Part shown: positions 25,370 to 38,949 of the stretch, piece by piece
How positions within the stretch are numbered: position 1 is the stretch's first letter
Layout of the letters: each line of letters begins with the position of its first letter
Assembly: GCA_028023455.1 (NCBI GenBank)
Contig: JAQFVV010012447.1
Location: 930,001-994,000 of the forward strand
DNA length: 64,000 nucleotides
Reading direction: 5' to 3'
DNA from: Epiperipatus broadwayi
Taxonomy: Eukaryota > Onychophora > Udeonychophora > Euonychophora > Peripatidae
The notes under the pieces: generated by a model
Told to the model about the DNA's origin: nothing
The model's database searches: none
Seen by the model: the letters and a program-made list of their open reading frames with translations, nothing else
Position numbers and translations under genes: made by a program

Positions 25370-26540
25370 AAGTGTAATGAATATAACGTATTATCATGCT
25401 TGTGTTTATTTGTGTAGTATATAAATTATACTTATATTAAAATACAACAAAAATAATGCTTTTGACTGCATCTATAAAATTAGACAGTTATGTACAATGT
25501 AATTTTGGGATTTTGATCCAAGTTTGAAGCAATCTAATTATATAGTCAGAATGATTCTCAAAAAATTTAATAATTTATTAGTGTGATTTTGCTTGCATAA
25601 AATTAGACTATTATAGAGCAATACAATAGAAATTTTAAGGCTGGTTATCAGATGTACAGAAACATTGCAGTTGATGAAGCAATCACAAAATTTACTGAGC
25701 ATAGTACCATGTTATAATATAAACTCTTAAAACCGATGAAAGATTTCAAGTAATGTGTGTGTAATAATAGCCACAACAGTTATGCATACCACATGGAATT
25801 GTATGCAGGCAAAGGATCAAATCTACATTATTGCCTATGCCTTGATACTCATGCTATGGAGTTAGTAGTTTTGTCACATTTTGCATCACCTTAACTTTAA
25901 ATCTATATCTAGCAAATTATCTATATGTGCAAATAAATTGTATCTCTGTGGAAGAATAAATATAACAAGATAGCATCACTAGTGCACACAAAAAACAAAA
26001 TGAAAAGTGGAGATACATTTTATCATTGATAGAGAGTGACCTTCAATTCCCAGTCTTGGATAAACTAAAAGCCAATTATTATGAGTACAAATGCATATTC
26101 ATCTTCTGGTAATGATTTATTTTATATCTTTTATTAAGAAGAATCCTTTTTCTTTTAGATACCTTGATATTTTTTAACTTTTGTAGCATAAGAAGATATG
26201 ACAAATTTTTATGGTTCTCTTTTTGTAAATTCTGAAGCTATGGATTATCTCAAGTAAGAAGTATTATATATGATTTGAATGGGAATTTTGTCAGGAATAC
26301 AATGAAATTATTACTGAAAATGTAATTTTAAACTTAGTTAATGATAAATTAGAAATTATTAACCAACAATTAAATAATATATATTTTTTGATATTGAAAT
26401 TCTTTTTCCTTACTTTTTTTAATAGTAATTACTATTTTTATAAGCCTTATTTTTTATTTTCTTTATTCTATTTTCTGTCAATGTATAGCATTTTGCTTTA
26501 ACATGATCAAAACTGAAGTTATTGTGAAAATTATTTTTAA
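25370..26540 (+). repeat. Second copy of the 21.2-24.6 kb repeat, uninterrupted
   Basis: Aligns with 21241-21512 plus 23630-24600 and reads straight through the point where copy A of the LTR-like element sits in the other copy (around 25595-25615). It therefore serves as a paralogous empty site. Many stops in all frames. Confidence 0.75.
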
Positions 26541-26880
26541 ATCAATTGTCAATATGGCGCTAAACTTTTCAAAACAGTTAAATTATTAAATGTATATGTG
26601 CTTGCATATGCAAATCCTTTTTGTTTTATTTGGCTTTTAAAGATAAATTAGTAGTTAACCAGTTAAAATACTTTTATATTAATAGAATCATATATAATAT
26701 TTACAAATGCTTTAAAATACTGGTTGAAGAAGCTATTAATAGCAAACAATCAAAATGAGTTAATCCAGGCTAAGCTCTTTTGAGGTGTTATCCCTCATAA
26801 TCATAGCCAAAATAGTAATAGTTGTTCTATTATTAAATGGTAATATATGCAAATGTATATGTAAATTAATTGGCTTATCC
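26541..26880. other. AT-rich DNA, nothing recognised
   Basis: No frame or repeat copy recognised. Confidence 0.35.
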
Positions 26881-26884
26881 ACTT

Positions 26885-27195
26885 TCAGGAGATAGCGAAG
26901 CATGTGTCACATCTATTAATTGCATTATTGACATTGATGATAAAATGCACTTCTTTTACCTTCTTTTTGCAGTTGTTAGTTTCAGTGCACACAATTTTGG
27001 GCTTGGAGGGTTTGAACCTATGACCAGCATGCTTCTCATGTTTAAGGAATATTGAAATGTTGTCATTGTTGTTTTGCACTCTCTTGTATGCATACACAAG
27101 CTGAGTTGCTCTATTATTGACAGTTGCCTTAGTTTCCCCATAATATGTGACACTGCATCTGGTCTGAGGACATGAAATTCTATATACAACTTATA
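26885..27195 (-). pseudogene. Penelope-like element, GIY-YIG endonuclease remnant
   Basis: On minus an open frame of about 100 codons reads YRISCPQTRC, then TYYGETKATVNNRATQ, then ISIFLKHEKHAGHRFKPSKP, then KIVCTETNNCKKKVKEV and INVNNAINR before the stop at 26885. This is the order of the GIY-YIG nuclease of Penelope-like elements: the Y-x-I-x-C-P strand, the Y-x-G-E-T turn, the R-x-x-Q/H helix, an H-x-x-x-x-GH block, and a Glu followed by a K/R-rich helix. The catalytic-type Arg and Glu positions appear kept. The start shown by simple frame calling (27097) is only a GTG; the frame is open upstream to about 27195. I could not follow a reverse transcriptase further upstream, so this is an isolated 3' part. 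It resembles the end of the Penelope copy at 38.95-40.68 kb, which shares CCATAATATGT. Confidence 0.8.
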
Positions 27196-27199
27196 TAAA

Positions 27200-27709
27200 T
27201 GTATTACATTTATAATCACTTATTTCATGCTTTTCTGTTTGACTTACTTATATAATTAATATCTATAAAACAATGCTATGAGTATGAGGCCTCACATAAC
27301 CCTTGAAAGTGCTAAGCTTCAGTAAATAAAGTTATTAATAGATTTTCTTATTATAATGCCTATGTGCACACATTTTTAAGTTACAGCAGTATAAGAAAAG
27401 TTGGTTATCTTCTTGGATGATATTAATAAATAAGCCTAAATTATATACATTTATATGACTGTAATTTTTGTTCTTATAAAATTAATAAAATTATTTAATT
27501 CTTAAATTATTCAGTGTCTTTAATGCTGTAATAAAAGTAAGGATTCTGGAGATTACATCGATGAATCTTGACTCCAATTTTGTCATTCTGATGTTCAAAC
27601 TTCTTATGAACCTCCAAGCAATAAATCAATTATTTATTTTTTACCTTCCTTTTGAATTATTGCAGTGAATTTATTTAAGTAGTAAATTAAATTTTTCATT
27701 CACTTTACT

Positions 27710-27710
<1 letters not shown>
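27200..27710. other. AT-rich DNA, nothing recognised
   Basis: Could hold decayed upstream parts of the Penelope remnant, but I could not recognise any motif. Confidence 0.35.

Positions 27711-27790
<80 letters not shown>
27711..27790. repeat. (TA)n microsatellite
   Basis: About 40 uninterrupted TA units, directly abutting the hairpin element at 27791-28050. Confidence 0.97.
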
Positions 27791-27794
<4 letters not shown>

Positions 27795-28050
27795 GTATGA
27801 AGATTTTCACGGGTTGCATATATATAAGACATTTTGTGGGTTCATCCGTGTTAAAAAATTTAAATATTAATATACCAATGTTTCGACTTGATCACACAAG
27901 TCATCTACTGGGTGATAAAAAGTAGAAAGACAACCATCTTTCTACCTTTTATCATCCAGTAGATGACTTGTGTGATCAAGGTGAAACATCGGTATATTAA
28001 TATTTAAATTTTTTAACACGAATGAACCCACAAAATATATTTTATATATA
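27791..28050. repeat. Hairpin element with about 100-bp arms
   Basis: The left arm (about 27830-27925) with GGTTCATCCGTGTTAAAAAA and ACAAGTCATCTACTGG is repeated as reverse complement at about 27945-28040, with only a few mismatches and a centre of about 20 bp (around AGAAAGACAACCATCTTTCT). Each arm, read outward from the centre, has GATGACTTG, a hairpin CTTG/CAAG, and GAAAC. This resembles the hammerhead-like motifs elsewhere, but the CU of the first box is missing. Its short loop would make a very stable RNA hairpin. Confidence 0.85.
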
Positions 28051-28309
28051 TATTCAGTAGAGTCATATGCAATCTGATGGCTAACACTATGTAATAATAG
28101 AATTTAATATGCATATATAGATTTTATATAATTTTTATTTAGAATGGTATAAATGGTGCCAACAAAAAAAAGATTAAATTATCAATGGGCTCTGTGACAA
28201 AAACTCTTTTATAATTTTTGAAGAAAAAATAATATAAAGAAAAAAATACATGTTTTAAAAGAAAATGTTAAATCAATAAAATTATTCATTATTACCCATT
28301 ATTATCATT

Positions 28310-28625
28310 AACTAAGTTTAAAATTACATTTTTATTGATAAATTTCATTGTATTCCTCACAAAATTCCCATTAAAATTTTATATAATACTTTTTACTTGA
28401 CATAATCCATAGCTTCAGAACTTACAAAAAGAGAACCATAAGAATTTGTTGTATTTTCTTATACCACAAAAGTTAAAAATCTCAAGGTATCCGTAAGAAA
28501 AAAATATTCTTCCTAATAAAAGATATAAAATAAATCATTTCCAGAGTGGATATGCATTTGTAATCATAGAAATTGGCTTCTTATCTAGTCAAACTAGAAT
28601 TGAAGTTTATGATTGCAACACATTT
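28310..28625 (-). repeat. Inverted partial copy of the 21-26 kb repeat
   Basis: Read on minus it matches 24130-24420 and 26060-26350. Shared parts include AATGATTTATTTTATATCTT, AGAAGTATTATA-like blocks and ATTTTGTGAGGAATACAATG. Confidence 0.7.
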
Positions 28626-29090
28626 ATGTAGTATTGATATATGCTTAGTTACATAGCATTTATTAAGATGCTTGAATTAATCTTTATTCTGTTACTTTCA
28701 ACTATAAATAATTGTAATCTCATTATATTTATTGTTTGTATTTGATTTTAATCACATTTTATGTTATATTTATTTCCACATATAAATAATTAATGATTGT
28801 TTTTCATTATTTGTTTTGTTCTATTGCACTTTATTGTTTTATTTATAAATGGTGCAATAATGAGTAACCAGGACTATATGTGTATTAGATATTATGTGAA
28901 TTTATGACAATATTGTGAAGTCTTTTCAGTGCATTACAATATGTAAGCATTTGAAATATAAATGGAAGTTTCCATGAAATAGTGTAAATAAAATATTCAG
29001 CTACAATATAACCAAAGTATTTACATCTAATAGTGGATTACTTTTAAATTATTGCTCAAATTGTCATAGAAACTAATAATCAGACATAGA
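28626..29090. other. AT-rich DNA, nothing recognised
   Basis: No frame or shared repeat seen. Confidence 0.35.
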
Positions 29091-29092
29091 TG

Positions 29093-29129
<37 letters not shown>

Positions 29130-29173
29130 TATAATAATGTTGTCTAAGTGTTGACTGGCTTTTAATAATAATA

Positions 29174-29221
<48 letters not shown>

Positions 29222-29222
29222 A
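29091..29222. repeat. (TA)n, then (TA)n(TG)n microsatellites
   Basis: TA runs at about 29093-29126 and 29174-29200, the second continuing into a TG run to 29222. Frames crossing them are repeat artefacts. Confidence 0.95.
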
Positions 29223-29455
29223 TAATAGTTGACAATGATGACATATATAAAACATTATGTAAGTTAAAGAATAAAATTATATTACATTGGTATACACATT
29301 GATTATTCCTCATCAAGGAAAAAAATATGTTTATAGTTAATAAACTAGAATTAGATCTATATAATATTATAATCAGATTATTTTGAATTTAAAACTTTCA
29401 GAGTTTTTTTAAATTCAGTTTATTTATTTGATTTAGAGATAGCTGCCAGATTCAT

Positions 29456-30315
29456 AATTGCCCATGGTAGTTATGCACTTTGTCCAATGTGGCTGCTTTA
29501 TGGCATTGTTTCTCTGCAAAAACCACCTATAGAACAGTTCTGTTCATATTAGCCATTAACCGGTCTAGATGGCATTGCACACAAATATTACAGCTTGCTG
29601 ATGTACTTGGTGTCACTATATAAATAGTGCACACTTCACAGATCGCTACTGTATGATGTGAGAGTGTATAAAATTCAACTGGCCATAAGTGTTTTAATGT
29701 GCATTAGATGTAACAATCTTAAAACTTAACTTGATGAACATACTAATAATTGTAAGCCCATTGCCATGTTTCCCTGCACATCTTGGAAGATGAAAAAAAT
29801 TGTAAAAGGGTGGGTCCCAGACTATTTCACATAAGTCACATGAAAAGGCACGTTTGCGAGAGAAGAGCTACCAGAGCAATAAAATGGCTATGCTTGTAGC
29901 AAAACCATAATTTCCCTCCCCCCCCATATGTGGTCCAGCACTACACACTGAAAGCTTCGTTTGCTCATACAAGTGCATGTATGGGCTGATCCTTTGGATT
30001 GGCAATACAATCAGACACCCTCCCTGCACATGCCAGCACTAAGTGCTGAAATGTATAATGTAAATTTAAATTGTAATTTAGAAAATGTTATTGGTTTATA
30101 AATTGTGGTACCTGCTGAAATGTCTACTGTAATTAAAAATGTAATTTATAAAATAATGTTGGTTCATAAATTTTTTAAATATTTAAAAAAATTGTCAGAG
30201 AACAGAAAGCAAAAAATTATCGGCCCCAATAATGTTACATTTCATTATTTTTGCAAGCAACAATGCCATCGAGTGGCCACATTGGACAAAGTGCACAGCC
30301 ACCTTGCCCATTTAG
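29456..30315. mobile_element. Non-autonomous DNA element with about 65-bp terminal inverted repeats
   Basis: The left end (29456-29525) carries GCACTTTGTCCAATGTGGC and GGCATTGTTTCTCTGCAAA. The right end (30247-30315) carries the inverted equivalents TTTGCAAGCAACAATGCC and GCCACATTGGACAAAGTGC. By eye the ends are about 80% identical. The 730-bp interior has no transposase. It contains a second pair of near-repeats around TATTGGTTTATAAATT / GTTGGTTCATAAATT. I do not recognise the superfamily and cannot fix the target duplication. Confidence 0.75.
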
Positions 30316-30354
30316 TAATTACTGAATATTCAAGCTTACTATAAATTGTATTAA

Positions 30355-30418
30355 AACAGACAGCTGCCTTTATCTATAATATATATATATATATATTATA
30401 GATAAAGGCAGCTGTCTG

Positions 30419-30420
<2 letters not shown>
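30355..30420. repeat. 66-bp perfect palindrome
   Basis: Every base from 30355 (AACAGACAGCTGCC...) to 30420 (...GGCAGCTGTCTGTT) pairs with its mirror position: 33-bp arms, no loop, an AT-only centre and GC-containing flanks. It is followed directly by a second TA run (30420-30454). It can extrude as a cruciform. Confidence 0.97.
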
Positions 30421-30454
<34 letters not shown>

Positions 30455-30456
<2 letters not shown>

Positions 30457-31065
30457 CTTTTTAATATTCTAATCTGGAGACTTAAACTGAGTTGGAAAAG
30501 AAAGATGATGAGATTTATATAAAATGAATCTAGGTTAGAGACAGTGACTTTCTTACTGATGACTGAAAACTCTATGATAAAGTGATGGGATGAAAGAAAA
30601 GTTAATAGATAAGAAAAACACAATATAAATTTAAGATAAGTAACAATATTTTTCTTATTAATGTCTTAACACTCTGTGATTTGGTGACAAGGTATTAGTA
30701 ATTATTTTGAGTATAATCATTTGTTTTATATTCAAATAAAATCTAATATTTTATAATAATTAACAATAATTTGAGCACCACCGAATTTATGATGGCATTG
30801 GGTATTTAAATAATAGACCTTATCTAATTTCATTGTAAATTAATATTAGTCAATTGTTTAACCAGAAATGTCAGCTATGCAATATAAAATATATATCAAA
30901 CAACTCATATCTATGTCCATTTATAATCCTTCCATTTCACCTTGCTAGGATTTGAATTTTATTCATTTCCTCCATAGTATATGGTCCACACCTACATAGT
31001 TCAGATTCATAATGTCATGATATGATGTTCCATTCAATATCTTTCACACAAGTGATATGAAAACA
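30455..31065. other. AT-rich DNA, nothing recognised
   Basis: A minus frame of 75 codons at 30396-30623 begins in unique sequence and runs into the TA repeat; no domain. Confidence 0.35.
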
Positions 31066-31073
31066 CTTTAAAC

Positions 31074-31648
31074 CAGTGGTCTTCAACCCTTGGTCTGTGG
31101 ACCGGTGCTGAGCTGCAAAAGTTTTCTGCCAGTCCATGCTAGACTGCCAGGAAAGTTTGTAATAACAAAATAATAAGATTTTAAACTTCTAATTAATATA
31201 AACAATTTTTATTTATTTTTTCATCTCATTTTTACCCAATTAAAAAAAAAGAAACAGAACAAAAACATCATAATCATTGTCATGTGATTACACTAACTGT
31301 GATATTTCCCAACATTCAGATGAATAACATTTTATTCTTGCATGTTTCAACAATGTAATAATAACCATAGAAATGCAAGAAAATTAATGAGAATGATTGT
31401 TATTGTACTGTTTTGTATAGCAGTATGAGTGTGCATCTCAAAAAAAGGTGTTCAGCATGTGAAGGTAAGCAACACCATTACTATACACAGTAACTAGTGT
31501 GTTGTTTTGGTCAGTTATAACAATTATGCTCATCTAAGGCTAAGCAGTTTATATCTTTAAGAAAATTTATCTGTAGACTTCTGCCTGTCCGCAAAATCTT
31601 ATCCTTACTTTTGCTGGTCCACAGGTATAGAAAGGTTGAAGACCACTG
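31074..31648. mobile_element. hAT-type MITE with exact 8-bp target duplication
   Basis: The ends are CAGTGGTCTTCAACC (31074) and the inverted GGTTGAAGACCACTG (ending 31648). A second inner block GTGGACC is shared in inverted form. The element is flanked by CTTTAAAC at 31066-31073 and again at 31649-31656. An 8-bp duplication with CAGTGG ends is diagnostic of hAT elements. At 575 bp it has no transposase frame, so it depends on a related autonomous element. Intact ends and an exact duplication suggest a fairly recent insertion. Confidence 0.96.
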
Positions 31649-31659
31649 CTTTAAACTAA

Positions 31660-32440
31660 TATTTATTTAATATTGAACTCCTAAAAGATTATTGAACATT
31701 TTAACAAATTGTTTATAAGCAAAACAAACTTTTTTTCTTTTTATTATTAATTTCTTTTGATAATCCCATAATTTGTTTAAATTAAAATCTTTAGATATAT
31801 TCAATTGATTGGTTAAGTTCATATTGTCAATTAATTAAATTTTATGTTACATTATTAATTTGAGTACTGATGAATGTTCTTCTGAGAAACCTATCAGAAT
31901 TTTAATCTTTGTGAGTATATCCATTATACATTAGGATAATTTGAACACGTGCAACATAATCACATGACTATGGCTTTCATATTATTTCCATATTCAATAG
32001 CTATTATGCATGTATGACTATTGCATAGAGAAATCTTGTTATAGACTTTACTTTTGCAAACAATTATCTATCCTTAGATTATTTTGCTTTCCAAGTAAAC
32101 ATTATGTGGTTAAGATATGTTATTTAGGATTAATAAGATAACAAATACAATTTCACTTATACCTAGGTTTTGAGACATAAGATGATATTTATTGTCTTTA
32201 AAAATTTATACTGTAATATTTTTAAGATCTTTATAATATTATTTGCAAAAAATAATTAGTTTGTTTGCAAAATCTAGATGACTTAAATAATTATTCTGTA
32301 CAACAACCTTATTAATGTTTTCATGTCCATTTTCACATAGTATTTTCTAAAAAAAAACAAAAAAACATAATTTTCCTTTTTCTGAGAAATTTAAAGAGCA
32401 TGTATTCTCTCTCAATTTTAAATACCCTAGCTATATTTAT
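31660..32440. other. AT-rich DNA, nothing recognised
   Basis: No frame, RNA gene or repeat recognised. Confidence 0.35.
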
Positions 32441-32444
32441 TCAC

Positions 32445-33220
32445 AGTATTAACTTTTAAGTGTTCTTTCATGATAATTATGAAATGGTATTTGGTCTAAT
32501 CAAAAGTATTTTGTATTTCTATATAAAATCCTCTACTTTTTCATCATAGTCATAAGTTTTTGTGGCATAAACCTGAATCATTTGCATTTAATATCTTCTA
32601 TTAATTTGAATAACTAATCTTTACTATTCTGTTTGATATACCACCAATTACAACAATGTTGTTTTTCTGCTTTCAATTTATAATAAATTCCAATCCTCTT
32701 ATGCTTCCATTATTTGTGCCTTTATAATAAAGTGCATGTCCACTTTTTATATCAATTGTATCTTCATTTTATTTTTTTCTAACTTTACAGCCTTCAACAA
32801 CACCCTATTTAATATTTTATTTTTTTCCAATTTACATAATTTTACTTCACTTGAAAGCGATTTGCATTGGAAGTAGCTCAATGAAAGATCATTGTTGAAT
32901 AACAACCTAAGTTCACAATGAGAAGATTCTTAATTCAGTCTGCCTTTGCAAATTAACTGGAGCATTGGTTGATCTCTTTATAGCCTCATTATGGGAATAA
33001 GGGCTATCATTTACTTTGCCATGATTATAAATATTAAAAAAAGATCACTCACACACGTCATTATCTAAGTAAATGACAATCATAAATTTAAAAATGTCAT
33101 TATGATTAATCATGTTTATTGCTAATAAAACTATCGACATTAAATGAAAGTATGAGGAATGGATAACTCTAAAATGAATATTCCTCTCAGGGGACTAAAA
33201 CATTTTCGCGTTTTTGCATT
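32445..33220 (-). pseudogene. RTE LINE fragment, endonuclease end and leader (decayed)
   Basis: Aligns with 18270-18850 of the main RTE copy. Shared blocks include GGCATAAACCTGAAT, TTTGTGCCTTTATAATA and GGGAATAAGGGC. The coding part is the N-terminal endonuclease, now full of stops and gaps. The end near 33150-33220 may be leader. It is 3'-truncated or split, which is unusual for LINE copies and suggests later rearrangement. Confidence 0.75.
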
Positions 33221-35902
<2,682 letters not shown>

Positions 35903-36089
35903 TTTATTTCAATATGTGCATTTATTTTGCTAGTTTATTTGCAAACTCTGGAAAAATAAATCTTATCCTTGTCTTTTCTTTCCAGCCCTACAAAACTTTC
36001 AAAGAGCTTTTTTTTTAAAAATTTTACTGAGACTAACTTATGGTATAATGGTACTATGCCTATATGATCTCAATACATATATATTATTA

Positions 36090-37480
36090 AAATAATAAAC
36101 CTGATTTTGCACAAAAGAAAATAGTTCTTAAATATAAATCACATGATAACAACATATTATTTATTCACATCATAAATTTTCAGTCTTTGGTAATGCAATC
36201 AATCTCTATAAGTAAAAGAATTCCACCTTTTGCATAAGTGTTATAGCTTAATATAGTAAGAAAGTTATCACTTGGACTATGACAGATTGAGACTTTTAAA
36301 TTCAACGCTATTTTTAACAAATAAATATAATCTGTTTGATAAAATAGATTAATAATACTAATAATTTTTAAAGCATTCCACCCCACTGCTATTTATTATT
36401 ACTTAGATAAAAAACCTGATTTTTCGTAAAACTAAATCGTTGCTAAATAGTATAAATCATATAATAATAGCCCAGATTATATTTGGCTGTTTAAAACAGT
36501 TTATTTAAACTTTTAGGAATATATAAACCTCAATCTGTTTCAGTTTGTGTGTCAACTTTTTTTATCTACTTTAAGATCTTAGATCAGAATGAAAAATGGA
36601 ATCCATATTTTACTTATAGACGTTGCCTTGACAACAGATTGATGGAGATAAGTTTGGGATTTTATTGTATAATTTACATTTATAAACTATCCAGATTTGT
36701 GTAAAATCAGATTTATTATCTAAATTAAAATGAACAACAATGAGATTTGAAAGTTTGCAAAATAATCATTATCACTCTCTTTTCAAAAACAGATTATATT
36801 TACCTGTTTAATAGGGTTTATTTATACTTCTAGAAATTTCAACTTATTAATGCATTGTAGTTTAAGAGTCAATTTTTTTACTATCTTAAATCTTAGACCA
36901 GAATTAAAGGTGGAATTCTTTTACTTATAGATGTTGCTTTTATAACAGATTGAAATTTTATAATGTAGATATGTTTGGGCTATTATCACATGATTTGCAT
37001 TTATGAATCGTTTAGGTTTTTGTAAAATCAGATTTGTTATCTAAATAATAATGAATAAGCATGGGATTTGAACGTTTTAAATAATGATTATTATTAATGT
37101 ACTTTCAAAAACACATTACATCTGTTTATTTTAAGGGGTTATTTAAATTTCTAGGAATTTAAGAATCTCAATCTGTTACCATCCAAGTATCAACTTTCTT
37201 GTTTATTTTAAGATCTTAGACCAAGATGGAATTCATCTGTTAATTATGGCTATTGCTTTTACAACAGATTAAAATTTTTGATGAAGAGAAGTTTGGACTA
37301 TCTATGATCCATCTGATTTTATGCAAAATCGAGTTTATTATCTAAATATTAATAAATAGTATTGGAGTATTAAACTTTTAAAAATAACTATTATTACTCT
37401 ACTTCAAAAAACAGATTACATTTTTCTGTTTAATAGGGTTTATTTAAAAATCTCAGTACTAAGTGTCTTGTTTACACTAA
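36090..37480. repeat. Satellite-like array, about 315-bp units, first unit inverted
   Basis: The marker CAGATTA(T/C)ATTT...CTGTTTAA recurs at about 36473, 36790, 37110 and 37407, giving periods of about 317, 320 and 297 bp. Other recurring blocks are CTCAATCTGTT, TTTTAAGATCTTAGA, TTACTTATAGA and GTAAAATCAGATTTATTATCTAAAT. The segment 36090-36400 is the same unit as reverse complement. Units are well diverged, so the array is old. No coding potential and no hammerhead-like motif were seen in it. Confidence 0.8.
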
Positions 37481-38945
37481 GATTTTACCCCAAGGGTGTA
37501 TATATATGTACTTAACATTATTCATGCATTCTTCATCTTAATTCCACTATGTCACTTCTACCCACCAATGCTATTAATTACATAAATACCCACACCATTG
37601 TTGACAGCCCATTATTCTTTATTATACTACGTTCCTGTGAGATAGGGATTGATTTCTACACATTTTTACTACCTTATTGAAGGATGAACAATCATTGAAT
37701 TGTTGACATATATTTTCTAAGTTTTCTTTTGTTTATTATTAATGCAACCTTCATTTTAATTTCATCTCATCACAACCATTCACTCATATAAAAGGGTTAC
37801 TTAAAAAGATAAAAATAATTAGAAATGTTCTAACTTGTGTTAGAGTGATGCAATAAGGATATTGAGCTATCAGCATGGGTGTGGATATTCCAATTTTTTA
37901 TAGCTATCCCTCACATAAAAGTGAAGGGTGTTTGTAAAATGCATGCACAGTAAAAATGTCTATGTTGATGGATAATTGTGATATGATAATGTTAAGATGC
38001 GAGATGTTTATAATAATGAAATAAAAATAAGAAAAAGATTAAATATATCTAACAAAGATAAACACATGACTTTCTTAAATCATATTTCAACATATTCCTG
38101 CTTTGAGGTATAACATTTTTTTTAACTAAGATCATATTCATTTCAATGTTATTTGTTTAACATATAACTCAAAGCATCTTAAATATATAAGCTATTTTCT
38201 GATGCATTTTAACAGAACCAGTGACATGTAAATGTTTCTAGCTAATTACAACAACTGAATGCATTATTGCTATTGTATTTGTTTATTTTAATGGATTTTA
38301 TATCAATTCAAATTATCAATATCATTTTTAAGCCATGCATGTATTTTATTATCTTGGTGCAATCTAAATTTTAGTGGCCTAGTTCCATAAACAAAACCAG
38401 CATTAGAGCAGAGCAATAGCAAAGGCATCAAATTTATCAAGACTCTGTCTTTATGATCTACATCTTTTATAAAAAAATATATATATATATATTTTATCAA
38501 ATGAAACAATATTTCCTTTTTTTTTTTTTACCAAAACTCTGTCATTTGTAAACCCTAAGATGAATATGGCATAAAGTAATATAACTGCAGAAGCACTAGT
38601 TATGCAATAACACAAATTTTTCAGTTACATACAACTAATATACCTAAATATTTTGTATTGCTAATATTAATGTAAATGTCATAGGTCACGAACATTTATT
38701 TTCATTAATAATTTTAGATATTGAATCAGAATTTGCATAAAATTGTATTAGAATGATGTTTATTAATGGAATTGCAATAAAACATTGAAGAAAATAAAAT
38801 ATAATTTTTTTAATTATATGTATTTTTCTCAAATATTGATTCACTAAAATTGCACAAAATTATATAATTTATAACAAATAAGTAATTATTTATACATTAT
38901 AATGAAAAATGTATAGACTTCTCTTGCACAAATTGTAAGATATTA
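37481..38945. other. AT-rich DNA, nothing recognised
   Basis: Short frames only. No repeat shared with other parts was noticed. Confidence 0.35.
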
Positions 38946-38949
38946 TAAT

